A DNA stretch of 50,800 nucleotides from Flavobacteriales bacterium (GTDB lineage: Bacteria > Bacteroidota > Bacteroidia > Flavobacteriales_D > Crocinitomicaceae): positions 1 to 50,800 of the forward strand of contig VEQH01000021.1 in the NCBI GenBank assembly GCA_018883325.1, written 5' to 3'. The position numbers and the translations under genes were made by a program. A model generated the notes under the pieces. The model did not search any database. It was not told where the DNA came from and was given only the letters and a program-made list of their open reading frames with translations. Below are positions 44,414-50,800 of the stretch, piece by piece. Position 1 is the stretch's first letter, and the number at the start of each line of letters is the position of its first letter.

Positions 44414-44936
44414 AAATGCTGAAAATATGACTTTTGAGAAAATAGAAGGGCTTTGGAATTATTTTTACTACAATACAAATAGATTATTGAATTTATTGAG
44501 TGTGAATATTTTCTTTAAGCCGATATTGAAATTTTATAAATCTGTAGGTATTCTTAAAGGAGAAAAATTAAGACAAGCGGAACGAAATTTTTCAAATGTA
44601 ATTACAAATCAAGAAAAAGGGTTTAATACCTTTTTTTCACTAAATTATATGGTGTTAACCTTTGCTATATTTTTAGGAACAATTAGTTTTTATATTGTTA
44701 AACTAGGTCAAATTACAATAAATGGAGAATTAATTTATTTTGTTGTTGGTTTGCCTATCATATCGTTTTATATTAATTGGTTTTTTATTAGGAAAGATGA
44801 CAAATATTTAAGTTACTATAAAAAGTTTAAAACAGAAGAAACTAGTATGAAAGGAATATTTTTGACAATAACTATTCATTTGATGAATTTAGTGATATTT
44901 ATTTTATCGGTTTTTCTTTTATCAGAAAATCAATAG
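44406..44936 (+). CDS. Membrane protein, putative immunity protein B
   Basis: 176 residues from ATG 44406 (or MP at 44400), overlapping the cassette B stop. Three hydrophobic helices: SLNYMVLTFAIFLGTISFYI, ELIYFVVGLPIISFYINWFF and IFLTITIHLMNLVIFILSVF. I recognise no family. A multi-helix membrane protein coupled to a tip with a glycine zipper fits protection of the inner membrane, as colicin immunity proteins do. This is inference from position and topology. Confidence 0.6.
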   Translation: MNKNAENMTFEKIEGLWNYFYYNTNRLLNLLSVNIFFKPILKFYKSVGILKGEKLRQAERNFSNVITNQEKGFNTFFSLNYMVLTFAIFLGTISFYIVKLGQITINGELIYFVVGLPIISFYINWFFIRKDDKYLSYYKKFKTEETSMKGIFLTITIHLMNLVIFILSVFLLSENQ

Positions 44937-44997
44937 TAGATGTTAAGAAGGGAGTTAATAACTACTCCTTTTTCATTTATCGGTATTGTTTCTCTGG

Positions 44998-45195
44998 TAC
45001 TCCCTCGAAAACTTAAAACTAGACCATCTATGATAAATAAAATTAGATTGTTGGATGAAAGGAGTTAACTTGCTACTCCCATGACAAACTTAAATCAAGA
45101 CCTTCGATGTATCGAAAAAACTAACTTTAACAAACCTTAAAACCACTTTTTTGAACCTTCAAAGACAGTCTTATTTTTCAGTATCAAGCGAGGGT
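44998..45195 (+). repeat. Inter-cassette leader, copy 2, with a second partial leader in front
   Basis: A partial leader TACTCCCTCGAAAACTTAAA (from 44999, ending about 45026 with ACTAGACC) is followed 45 bases later by the full leader CTACTCCCATGACAAACTTA (45073), which keeps the TTCGAT-gt-ATCGAA palindrome (45103-45116). Two leader starts without a cassette between them point to a lost cassette. Confidence 0.65.
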
Positions 45196-46176
45196 GTTCC
45201 TATAAGAAACACCGCCGATTATTCACCGTTTGGGGTGCAGCTGGATGGGAGGACGGTTCAGGGGGATAGTTATAGATATGCATTTAACGGAATGGAAGGC
45301 GATAACGAGTTCAAAGGACAAGGAAATAGCTACACAACCGAGTTTAGACAATATGATACTCGTGTTGGAAGGTGGTTAACGGTTGATCCAATGATGGCAA
45401 TGAGGGTTAGTTTTAACCCTTATAATTTCGGAAGAAATAATCCTATGTTAATGATTGATCCCTCAGGAGCACTTGATGACGAATTTGATAAAAATGGGAA
45501 AAAAATAAGTGAATTAGGAGGAAATAAAATAGACTTTCATCATCAAGATAATGGAGACACCAAAGTAGTAGATAGAGAAACAGGAGCTTCTAACATCATT
45601 ACTGGGGGTGAGAGATTGTTAAAAAATTATACAAAACGAGATAAAAGTACAAGTTGGAAAAAGTTGTTTTCAGAATGGAGTTTAGGTTTAGGTACAAAAA
45701 ACTCCTTAATTTCTGATTTTGATGATACTCAAATTGGTTTTTTTGGTTCTATGGATGAAATAACATCTACTTATGCCTCTAAAGGCAGAGAGGAAGTAAT
45801 GACAAGTGGTGATTCTAAAGGTCAAGTAAGTTTTGATTACACAGAAGTTAACCCATTTACTGCAAGTACTGATGGTTGGGAACAATTTTTAGGGAGAGCT
45901 AATTTATCCTACTACAAATTAGGAGATAAAGTCCTTTTTATGGTTAATGATTCAAAATCTTTAACATCTTTATCATACAGAATATTAGGCGACCATGAGA
46001 GAAACATATTTAGTGTGGCTGGAAACACTTATCAGACATATATTTGGACTGAATCAATGTATGAAGTAAAATCAAAATACATAAAATCTAATTTCAAACA
46101 TGTTAAAAGTTTAAAAGATGTTTACGATTCATTTATTCCAAAAATTCCTTCATTCAAACCTTCATTTGGATTTTAA
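45151..46176 (+). CDS. Orphan Rhs C-terminal cassette C
   Basis: 341 codons from TTG 45151; no ATG precedes the core block. LQRQSYFSVSSEGVPIRN, core end ADYSPFGVQLDGRTVQGDSY and DTRVGRWLTVDPMMAMRVSF, then PSGALDDEFD and a unique tip of about 230 residues that I cannot assign. Visible: GNKIDFHHQDNGDTKVVDRE, GFFGSMDEITSTY, FDYTEVNPFTAS, FLGRANLSYYKLGDKVLFMV and SLSYRILGDHERNIFSVAGN. Without clear membrane helices it is probably a soluble enzymatic tip. A lipoprotein gene follows after 10 bases. Confidence 0.78.
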   Translation: MNLQRQSYFSVSSEGVPIRNTADYSPFGVQLDGRTVQGDSYRYAFNGMEGDNEFKGQGNSYTTEFRQYDTRVGRWLTVDPMMAMRVSFNPYNFGRNNPMLMIDPSGALDDEFDKNGKKISELGGNKIDFHHQDNGDTKVVDRETGASNIITGGERLLKNYTKRDKSTSWKKLFSEWSLGLGTKNSLISDFDDTQIGFFGSMDEITSTYASKGREEVMTSGDSKGQVSFDYTEVNPFTASTDGWEQFLGRANLSYYKLGDKVLFMVNDSKSLTSLSYRILGDHERNIFSVAGNTYQTYIWTESMYEVKSKYIKSNFKHVKSLKDVYDSFIPKIPSFKPSFGF

Positions 46177-46186
46177 TAACACAAAA

Positions 46187-46582
46187 ATGAGATTATTTAT
46201 TCTGTTTCAGCTTATCTTTTTTTTTATTTACTCTTGTCAAAATTCAATTTCAGAAAGGAAACTAATAGGAAATTACACTCCAATTAATTATGAAAAATGT
46301 TTTGATACAATTTCAATTGTAGGAAATAACACCTATTACAGAGTAATTTATGACAAGAAAAAAGAACTAGTTTATAAAACAAAGGGAAAATGGTATTTTA
46401 AGAGCAAAAATAAAATTGAATTCAATAATTTTTTTCTAAACCTTGATAGAGATTTAAATAAATATCCAGAATTACTGAACGATACAACGGGAAGTTTCCA
46501 AGTTTTAATTGACCTAAAAGAGAATTCTCCAATTTTGTGTTTTGGTTATTTTGATGGTGAAAATTGTTATTCTAAAATTTAA
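46187..46582 (+). CDS. Lipoprotein, putative immunity protein C
   Basis: 131 residues from ATG 46187 (MRLFILFQLIFFFIYSCQNS); the frame upstream overlaps cassette C and is not needed. The signal ends in a lipobox-like IYSC, so the mature protein would be a lipoprotein in the cell envelope. The remaining part (NYTPINYEKCFDTISIVGNN, VYKTKGKWYFKSKNKIEFNN, LCFGYFDGENCY) has a small beta-barrel (lipocalin-like) feel. It follows cassette C at 10 bases. Immunity is inferred from position; its location suggests the cassette C tip acts in the periplasm. Confidence 0.6.
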   Translation: MRLFILFQLIFFFIYSCQNSISERKLIGNYTPINYEKCFDTISIVGNNTYYRVIYDKKKELVYKTKGKWYFKSKNKIEFNNFFLNLDRDLNKYPELLNDTTGSFQVLIDLKENSPILCFGYFDGENCYSKI

Positions 46583-46592
46583 TCTTGAGAAC

Positions 46593-46715
46593 CTACCCCC
46601 ACGACAAACTTAAAACTAGACCTTCGTGTATCAAAAAAAACTAACTTTAACAAACCCAAAAACAACTTTTTTGAACCTTCAAAGACAGACCCATTTTTCA
46701 GTTTCAAGCGAGGGT
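46593..46715 (+). repeat. Inter-cassette leader, copy 3
   Basis: Starts CTACCCCCACGACAAACTTA and runs to the core block at 46716. The TTCGAT palindrome is damaged here (CCTTCGTGTATCAAAA). It includes the conserved CTTCAAAGACAGACCCATTT. Confidence 0.7.
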
Positions 46716-47660
46716 GTTCCTATACGAAACATAGCTGATTATTCACCGTTTGGGGTGCAGCTGGATGGTAGGACGATTCAAGGGGATTTTTACCGATATG
46801 GCTATCAAGGTTCAGAAAAAGATGATGAATCTAAAGGTGGCGGAAATTCATACACAACTTATTATAGACAGTTAGACCCGAGGGTTGGTAGATGGTTTTC
46901 GATAGATCCAGTTTTTCAACCATGGCAGAGTCCATATTATTCGATGGATGGGAATCCAATAATGTTGAACGATCCTAAAGGGGATAAAGTTAAATTCGGT
47001 AGATATAAAAAAGATAAGAGTGAACATGCGAAATTTGCAACAAGAAAAGAATTTAATAATGCTAAAAGAGAACTAAAAAAATCAATTGACGAATTGAAAA
47101 AAGAATCACAAACTTTTAAACAAATGTATGAGTTTTTGGATGACCAAAAAGAAATATATACTGTTTTTGGCAATAATGATAAAGGTAGTGGAGATTTTTA
47201 CGGTAATAATCTAAATTTTGGTTTAGGTGATATGACTTCTGAATCTGGATTCTTAAATGAAAATACTTTTGATCGTGAAACAAGTTTAAAGGCTACATTA
47301 GGACATGAATTTGGTCATGCATGGAGGGAAGCAATGAAATTTGATGTTAAAAGTTCAACTAGTTTAGAGTATTTCAAGCCGATATATTTTTCATCAAGTT
47401 TAATTGAAATTAAACGTGAAGAAAAGATTAAATGTGAAATGGATGCAGTCCATATCGAAAACATTGTAAGGTCAGAATTGATAGAAAGAGGAAAAAACTT
47501 GAAATTAAAATCAAATTACTATGGTTCGTTTCCACAAGCACAAAAAACAAAAAATGGTAAATATCAAGCAATTTTTGAATACACTATTTTAAAAGAATTA
47601 GATGCTAATAAAGAAAAGTATCTTAAGGGTGAATATAAATTAAAAGATATTGAAAAATGA
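46626..47660 (+). CDS. Orphan Rhs C-terminal cassette D with HExxH zinc-metalloprotease tip
   Basis: 344 codons from GTG 46626 (a TTG at 46671 is an alternative). LQRQTHFSVSSEGVPIRN and the core end ADYSPFGVQLDGRTIQGDFY, DPRVGRWFSIDPVF and MDGNPIMLNDPKGDK lead into a tip with a coiled-coil-like segment (about 120-160), then LGHEFGHAWREAM with H227-E228-x-x-H231, and about 43 residues later KCEMDAVHIEN, whose Glu could be the third zinc ligand. This is a zincin fold, as in several polymorphic-toxin metallopeptidases. No ATG start. A lipoprotein gene overlaps its stop (ATGA). The target protein is unknown. Confidence 0.82.
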   Translation: MYQKKLTLTNPKTTFLNLQRQTHFSVSSEGVPIRNIADYSPFGVQLDGRTIQGDFYRYGYQGSEKDDESKGGGNSYTTYYRQLDPRVGRWFSIDPVFQPWQSPYYSMDGNPIMLNDPKGDKVKFGRYKKDKSEHAKFATRKEFNNAKRELKKSIDELKKESQTFKQMYEFLDDQKEIYTVFGNNDKGSGDFYGNNLNFGLGDMTSESGFLNENTFDRETSLKATLGHEFGHAWREAMKFDVKSSTSLEYFKPIYFSSSLIEIKREEKIKCEMDAVHIENIVRSELIERGKNLKLKSNYYGSFPQAQKTKNGKYQAIFEYTILKELDANKEKYLKGEYKLKDIEK

Positions 47661-48184
47661 TTAAAATTGTTCCTTTAATTTTTCTTGTTAGCTGTTCTGT
47701 TTTAAAAAATCGTGAAACAATATGCAATATAACAAAAGAAACAGGTTCCTTAAATATTAAATCTAAAATACCCAATGGTATAAGAATTGTAAGATATAAT
47801 GGTTTATTAATCGAAGAGCTTTTAATTAAAAAAGAAGAAAGTGAATTTTCGTGGATCTATTCTTTCAATAATTTAATAAAAGCAAACAAAAAGTTTTTAC
47901 CTGAAAAATCATTTTCACTAGGTATGTCTAATTTAAGTGAAAATTGGTATCAACGAGATTTTCATTATGTTCAGAACTGTACAACTAATATGAGCCATCC
48001 TTTTGTTGACTCTATTTACTTCGTTTCTAAGGATACAATAACCTTTCTTTTCATAAATGTATCAGGACCATCACTAAAAAAAATAGATTTGAAAAACGAA
48101 GTTTTAAATATTCAAGATTATCAAATTCTTATTGAAACATATAAATTGTTTAATCAAATCAGGTCTAATAATCAAAAACTTTAA
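47657..48184 (+). CDS. Lipoprotein, putative immunity protein D
   Basis: 175 residues. The ATG overlaps the TGA of the metalloprotease cassette (ATGA), a sign of translational coupling. Short signal with lipobox (MIKIVPLIFLVSCS), so a periplasmic or outer-membrane lipoprotein. Middle and end have no known domain (GIRIVRYNGLLIEELLIKK, FSWIYSFNN, YFVSKDTITFLFINVSG). Probably blocks the zinc-protease tip in the envelope; inferred from position only. Confidence 0.62.
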   Translation: MIKIVPLIFLVSCSVLKNRETICNITKETGSLNIKSKIPNGIRIVRYNGLLIEELLIKKEESEFSWIYSFNNLIKANKKFLPEKSFSLGMSNLSENWYQRDFHYVQNCTTNMSHPFVDSIYFVSKDTITFLFINVSGPSLKKIDLKNEVLNIQDYQILIETYKLFNQIRSNNQKL

Positions 48185-48327
48185 ATTGCTTCCGTTTGTA
48201 TGACTAATTTAATAATGCGAACAATTTTATAGTTTGATCAATATTGGTATTAGAACAATAGTTTAGCGTTTTATAATTGTGCAATTGATTGATTATTTTG
48301 TAATTTTAATTTCTAAAACTGATAAGT

Positions 48328-48543
48328 ATGAACATAGAAACAAAGAAGTTAAATCTCATAGAACGAATTATGAGAATTAAACAAGTTGCGACTATTGATA
48401 AGTTTGAAACACTCATAACAGATTTAGAATTACAAGCTAGAACTGAAACTTCTTTAAGCCAAATTCAAAACAATGAAGTGCGTTCTTATGAATCTTTTTC
48501 TAATGAAGTCGAACAATGGTTGAAGGAAAAGAATTCGAAGTAA
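48328..48543 (+). CDS. Antitoxin-like protein of a ParE-type pair
   Basis: 71 residues: NLIERIMRIKQVATIDKFET near the start, and a C-terminus EVRSYESFSNEVEQWLKEKN typical of antitoxins of the kind that follow the pattern E..L..W. It overlaps the toxin gene by 28 bp. It is located inside the Rhs cassette array but is not related to Rhs sequences. DNA binding is not evident from a motif. Confidence 0.72.
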   Translation: MNIETKKLNLIERIMRIKQVATIDKFETLITDLELQARTETSLSQIQNNEVRSYESFSNEVEQWLKEKNSK

Positions 48544-48860
48544 TAATTACATCCTTCGCAGAAAAAGCATATTTTCAAGTCTTAGAATATGTTTATGAAT
48601 ACCACACACCCAAAAAGGCAGAAAAGATTGCCATAGAGTTACTCAAGTTCCCGCTTATTTTGAAGCAATTTCCTAAAATGGGAACTATTGAGTTAATTTT
48701 AGAAGAAAGACCCGAAAAATTTAGATTTCTACTTTTTGAAAGGACAGAAAGAATAACTGTTAAAATCCTATATTTTGTTGATTATGAACGAAATGTTATT
48801 TACATAACCGACTTTTTTCCTTCAGAAATGTTAAACAAAAAAATAAAAAAGCGAAATTGA
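48516..48860 (+). CDS. ParE/RelE-family toxin
   Basis: 114 residues; VIITSFAEKAYFQVLEYVYE, AEKIAIELLKFPLILKQFP, EKFRFLLFERTERITVKILY and NVIYITDFF follow the ParE/RelE toxin pattern of two helices then a beta sheet. The start is open between 48516 (upstream TTG/ATG options) and a Val/Ile-rich strand start near EFEVIITSF. ParE members poison gyrase, RelE members cleave mRNA; sequence alone does not decide. It overlaps the antitoxin gene. Confidence 0.8.
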   Translation: MVEGKEFEVIITSFAEKAYFQVLEYVYEYHTPKKAEKIAIELLKFPLILKQFPKMGTIELILEERPEKFRFLLFERTERITVKILYFVDYERNVIYITDFFPSEMLNKKIKKRN

Positions 48861-48875
48861 TCTTATATTTTTTCT

Positions 48876-48983
48876 CTACTCCCAAAATAAAGTTAAAATT
48901 ATAGAATCAAACTTTTATAACCTTTAAACCCAACCTTTCTGCAAGTCCAAAATCGGCCATATCGCACCATTCCCAAAATCCGT
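48876..48983 (+). repeat. Inter-cassette leader, copy 4 (diverged)
   Basis: CTACTCCCAAAATAAAGTTA at 48876 and the run to the core block at 48984 keep only the start of the leader. Reading frame upstream of the block is different (QVQNRPYRTIPKIRVPIRN), so this cassette has its own history or an older insertion. Confidence 0.5.
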
Positions 48984-49022
48984 GTTCCTATACGAAACAT
49001 AGCTGATTATTCTCCGTTTGGG

Positions 49023-49946
49023 GTGCAGCTGGATGGCAGGACGATACAGGGGGATTTTTACCGTTATGGCTACCAAGGTTCTGAAAAAGATGATGAATCT
49101 AAAGGAGGTGGAAATTCTTACACAACGTTTTATAGACAATTAGACCCAAGGGTCGGGAAATGGTTTTCAATTGACCCTTTATTTGCTAAGTTTCCTAATT
49201 TAACACCCTACCATTCAATGAACAATAATCCAATTTGGTTCAATGATCAAAAAGGAGACAAACCGAATGATTGGATAAAAAATAAAAGCACGGGTAAATT
49301 TGAATGGGACTCAAAAGTTAATAAAAAAAGTGATACACCAAAAGGCTTTGAATATATAGGAAAAAAAGATGTTGATATCGTAAATAATTTATTTGATAAT
49401 AAATCAACACATACTGAAAGCACCTATGATATTGGACTTATGGGTTCGGATAATGAAGAGGTTGGGAATGTGCAAACGGTTGCATTTTATAACGGAAGAA
49501 TTGACACAAAGCTTGTTGTTTCTCTTGTTCCTAATGTTGAAACGAAATATGACGAAACAGGAAATGTAATTGAGAAAAATTTTAAAGGAATTGATGTTTT
49601 TGCATCAACAGTTTCAAATGTTTCAGCAGCAATACCAGGTGGAAGTGCGATGTATGAATTACATGATATGAAATTTACTCTAAATGGAAAAGCCTTGAAG
49701 AAAATGGAAGGTAACTTTGCTACAGAAGTAGCAAATTTACCATCATCACATTATACGAGATTCGTATCAGCTAAGACTATTCAAAATAACTTCGGAAAAG
49801 AATTTAATTATAGTTTAAACTTAAACGGACAGTATGCGTGTGTAAGTGATAAAAGCGTAAGTATCTTAATGATGCCCGGTGCTCTTGGTCTAGTAGAAGA
49901 AAATAGGACTAAAATCAACATGCTTATTAAATTTAAAAATAAATAA
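49023..49946 (+). CDS. Orphan Rhs C-terminal cassette E
   Basis: 307 codons counted from GTG 49023, but the Rhs frame is open upstream (VPIRNIADYSPFGV from 48984, and to about 48921) without an ATG. Core end: QLDGRTIQGDFYRYGYQGSE, KDDESKGGGNSYTTFYRQLD, PRVGKWFSIDPLFAKFPNL. The core part is nearly identical to cassette D over about 190 bp. The unique tip of about 215 residues is not recognised (KGFEYIGKKDVDIVNNLF, VETKYDETGNVIEKNFKGID, YELHDMKFTLNGKALKKME, FNYSLNLNGQYACVSDKSVS). A lipoprotein gene follows after seven bases. Confidence 0.78.
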   Translation: MQLDGRTIQGDFYRYGYQGSEKDDESKGGGNSYTTFYRQLDPRVGKWFSIDPLFAKFPNLTPYHSMNNNPIWFNDQKGDKPNDWIKNKSTGKFEWDSKVNKKSDTPKGFEYIGKKDVDIVNNLFDNKSTHTESTYDIGLMGSDNEEVGNVQTVAFYNGRIDTKLVVSLVPNVETKYDETGNVIEKNFKGIDVFASTVSNVSAAIPGGSAMYELHDMKFTLNGKALKKMEGNFATEVANLPSSHYTRFVSAKTIQNNFGKEFNYSLNLNGQYACVSDKSVSILMMPGALGLVEENRTKINMLIKFKNK

Positions 49947-49953
49947 AATTAAT

Positions 49954-50550
49954 ATGAACAGGAATTATTTTATTATTATAGTATCAGTATTAATCTTTAT
50001 CTCTTGCAATTCAAAAAAAGAAATAACATATACTCAAATTAGAAATGAATATAATACATATAGAATTTTTGGTAAAAAGTCCAAACTAAGAAAGAGTTAT
50101 AATTTATTAATTGTGAATGAGGATTTTAAAAAGAACAAAATAACACCAAAAAATTTTGATTTAGCAATACCAATTTTAATAGATATGGAAAAATATGACT
50201 TTTTGAAAAATCTATTAAAACAAAGTAATTCAGGACTTTCAGATTATCACCTAGAATTTTATAATAATCATATTACAGGGCTAAAATATCAATGTAAAGA
50301 TTCAATAATCTCAAATAAAAGCTTTAATAAAAATTTAATAGTTATAAAAAATCAAATTGATTTTAACATTAAAGATTCAACGCTTCTTTTCGATTATTTT
50401 ATTACAAAATTATATTTAAGCGACATTAATTCAGTTCTTAAAGAAGTAGATTTATTGAAAACGAAAAATAAAAATTTTTCAATTGATTTTTATGATAAAG
50501 TACTTAAAGAAACTATTGAGGAGTATAGTTTGAAAATTAGAAGATGTTAA
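49954..50550 (+). CDS. Lipoprotein, putative immunity protein E
   Basis: 198 residues. Signal with lipobox FISC (MNRNYFIIIVSVLIFISCNS), then a helical, Lys-rich body without known domain (NFDLAIPILIDMEKYDFLKN, LSDYHLEFYNNHITGLKYQC). The layout of short helical pairs would fit a TPR-like or all-alpha fold. Seven bases after cassette E, so probably its immunity partner; inferred from position. Confidence 0.6.
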   Translation: MNRNYFIIIVSVLIFISCNSKKEITYTQIRNEYNTYRIFGKKSKLRKSYNLLIVNEDFKKNKITPKNFDLAIPILIDMEKYDFLKNLLKQSNSGLSDYHLEFYNNHITGLKYQCKDSIISNKSFNKNLIVIKNQIDFNIKDSTLLFDYFITKLYLSDINSVLKEVDLLKTKNKNFSIDFYDKVLKETIEEYSLKIRRC

Positions 50551-50608
50551 ACTTCTTAACACCTTACTCCCACGACAATCCCAATAAACCAAATCTTTAA
50601 CAATTTCA

Positions 50609-50642
50609 AAGAAAGCTCCGCAGGTTCGGGGCTTTCTTTTTG
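50609..50642 (+). terminator. Terminator at the end of the Rhs cassette array
   Basis: AAAGAAAGCTCCG (50608-50620) and CGGGGCTTTCTTT (50627-50639) form a long stem with a 6-nt loop, followed by T-run. It is preceded by another piece of the leader (TTACTCCCACGACAATCCC, 50563-50581), so this is the closing end of the array. Confidence 0.8.
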
Positions 50643-50644
50643 TT

Positions 50645-50800
50645 TTAAAGGGGTTGGTTTTGTTCGGTCCTACTGGTTTGCCCCCCTACAAATCGGACAA
50701 TCTTACGAGAGTTAATAAAATGATCGCTTAAACTTACTAATTTTGTATCAACAGAAAGCAACTCGATGGCGATCTTTGCACCGTAGTTGTCAAGTATTTC
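50645..50800 (-). CDS. 3' end of an unidentified gene on the minus strand
   Basis: Minus-strand frame of 51 codons runs from the window edge to TAA: EILDNYGAKIAIELLSVDT, KLVSLSDHFINSRKIVRFVG, GQTSRTEQNQPL. It reads like coding sequence (a helix then a basic segment) but I cannot identify the family. It converges on the array terminator. Its 5' part lies outside the window. Confidence 0.45.
   Translation of the reverse strand, partial: EILDNYGAKIAIELLSVDTKLVSLSDHFINSRKIVRFVGGQTSRTEQNQPL

Noticed and set aside
43266..50581. Cassette array as an integron
   Set aside because: No integrase gene and no attC-type structure; the shared block is coding Rhs core sequence, which fits homologous recombination better.
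50738..50745. TAATTTTG as a plus-strand promoter near the window end
   Set aside because: No -33 element, no open frame after it (the nearest ATG at 50766 stops after six codons), and it lies inside an apparent minus-strand coding region.

Overview
The window looks like a chromosomal segment of a low-GC Bacteroidetes, most likely Flavobacteriales and close to Crocinitomicaceae/Fluviicola (taxonomy inferred from gene content only). Supporting signs are three proteins with type A and one with type B (gliding-motility type) T9SS C-terminal sorting domains, a DNA polymerase III alpha with an N-terminal exonuclease domain, promoter -7 elements of the form TAnnTTTG, few Shine-Dalgarno sequences, and an outer-membrane beta-barrel protein.

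Layout. 1-1000: 3' end of a short dnaJ-like gene and the small SRP RNA. 1.0-9.6 kb: two secreted LamG/T9SS proteins (minus strand) beside a divergent LytS/LytTR-type two-component system. A near-identical 34-bp block containing TTTAGCAA-N12-TTTAGCAA lies upstream of both LamG genes and is the best candidate binding site for that regulator. 9.6-13 kb: PhoD-like phosphatase, Mpo1/DUF962 protein and two secreted proteins (T9SS; FISUMP). 13-22 kb: dnaE, a second LytS/LytTR pair (TPR sensor) and a NarL-type regulator with a good promoter. 22-27 kb: gpsA, rlmF, an acyltransferase, trxB and a CYTH-domain protein. 27-32 kb: a decayed outer-membrane protein gene, two envelope proteins, a VTC/DUF4956 operon and a RelE-type toxin-antitoxin pair. 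32-39.7 kb: GT9 glycosyltransferase, a giant T9SS type B protein, and an operon of two M16-family proteins plus a nitronate-monooxygenase-like flavoprotein.

39.7-50.8 kb is an accessory island: a gene remnant, a half-copy of a short inverted-repeat element, a frameshifted antitoxin, then a 5'-truncated rhs gene followed by four orphan Rhs C-terminal cassettes. Each cassette repeats the end of the Rhs core (PIRN-ADYSPFG-QLDGRT), carries its own variable toxin-like tip, and is followed by its own small membrane or lipoprotein gene (putative immunity). A conserved non-coding leader separates cassettes and a terminator closes the array. One cassette tip has an HExxH zinc-protease motif. A ParE-type toxin-antitoxin pair sits inside the array. 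The array looks like a store of alternative polymorphic-toxin tips that could recombine into a full rhs gene.

A family of roughly 162-bp MITE-like elements with GAGCCTGTTTAAA ends occurs at four places. I see no tRNA, CRISPR array or complete insertion sequence.
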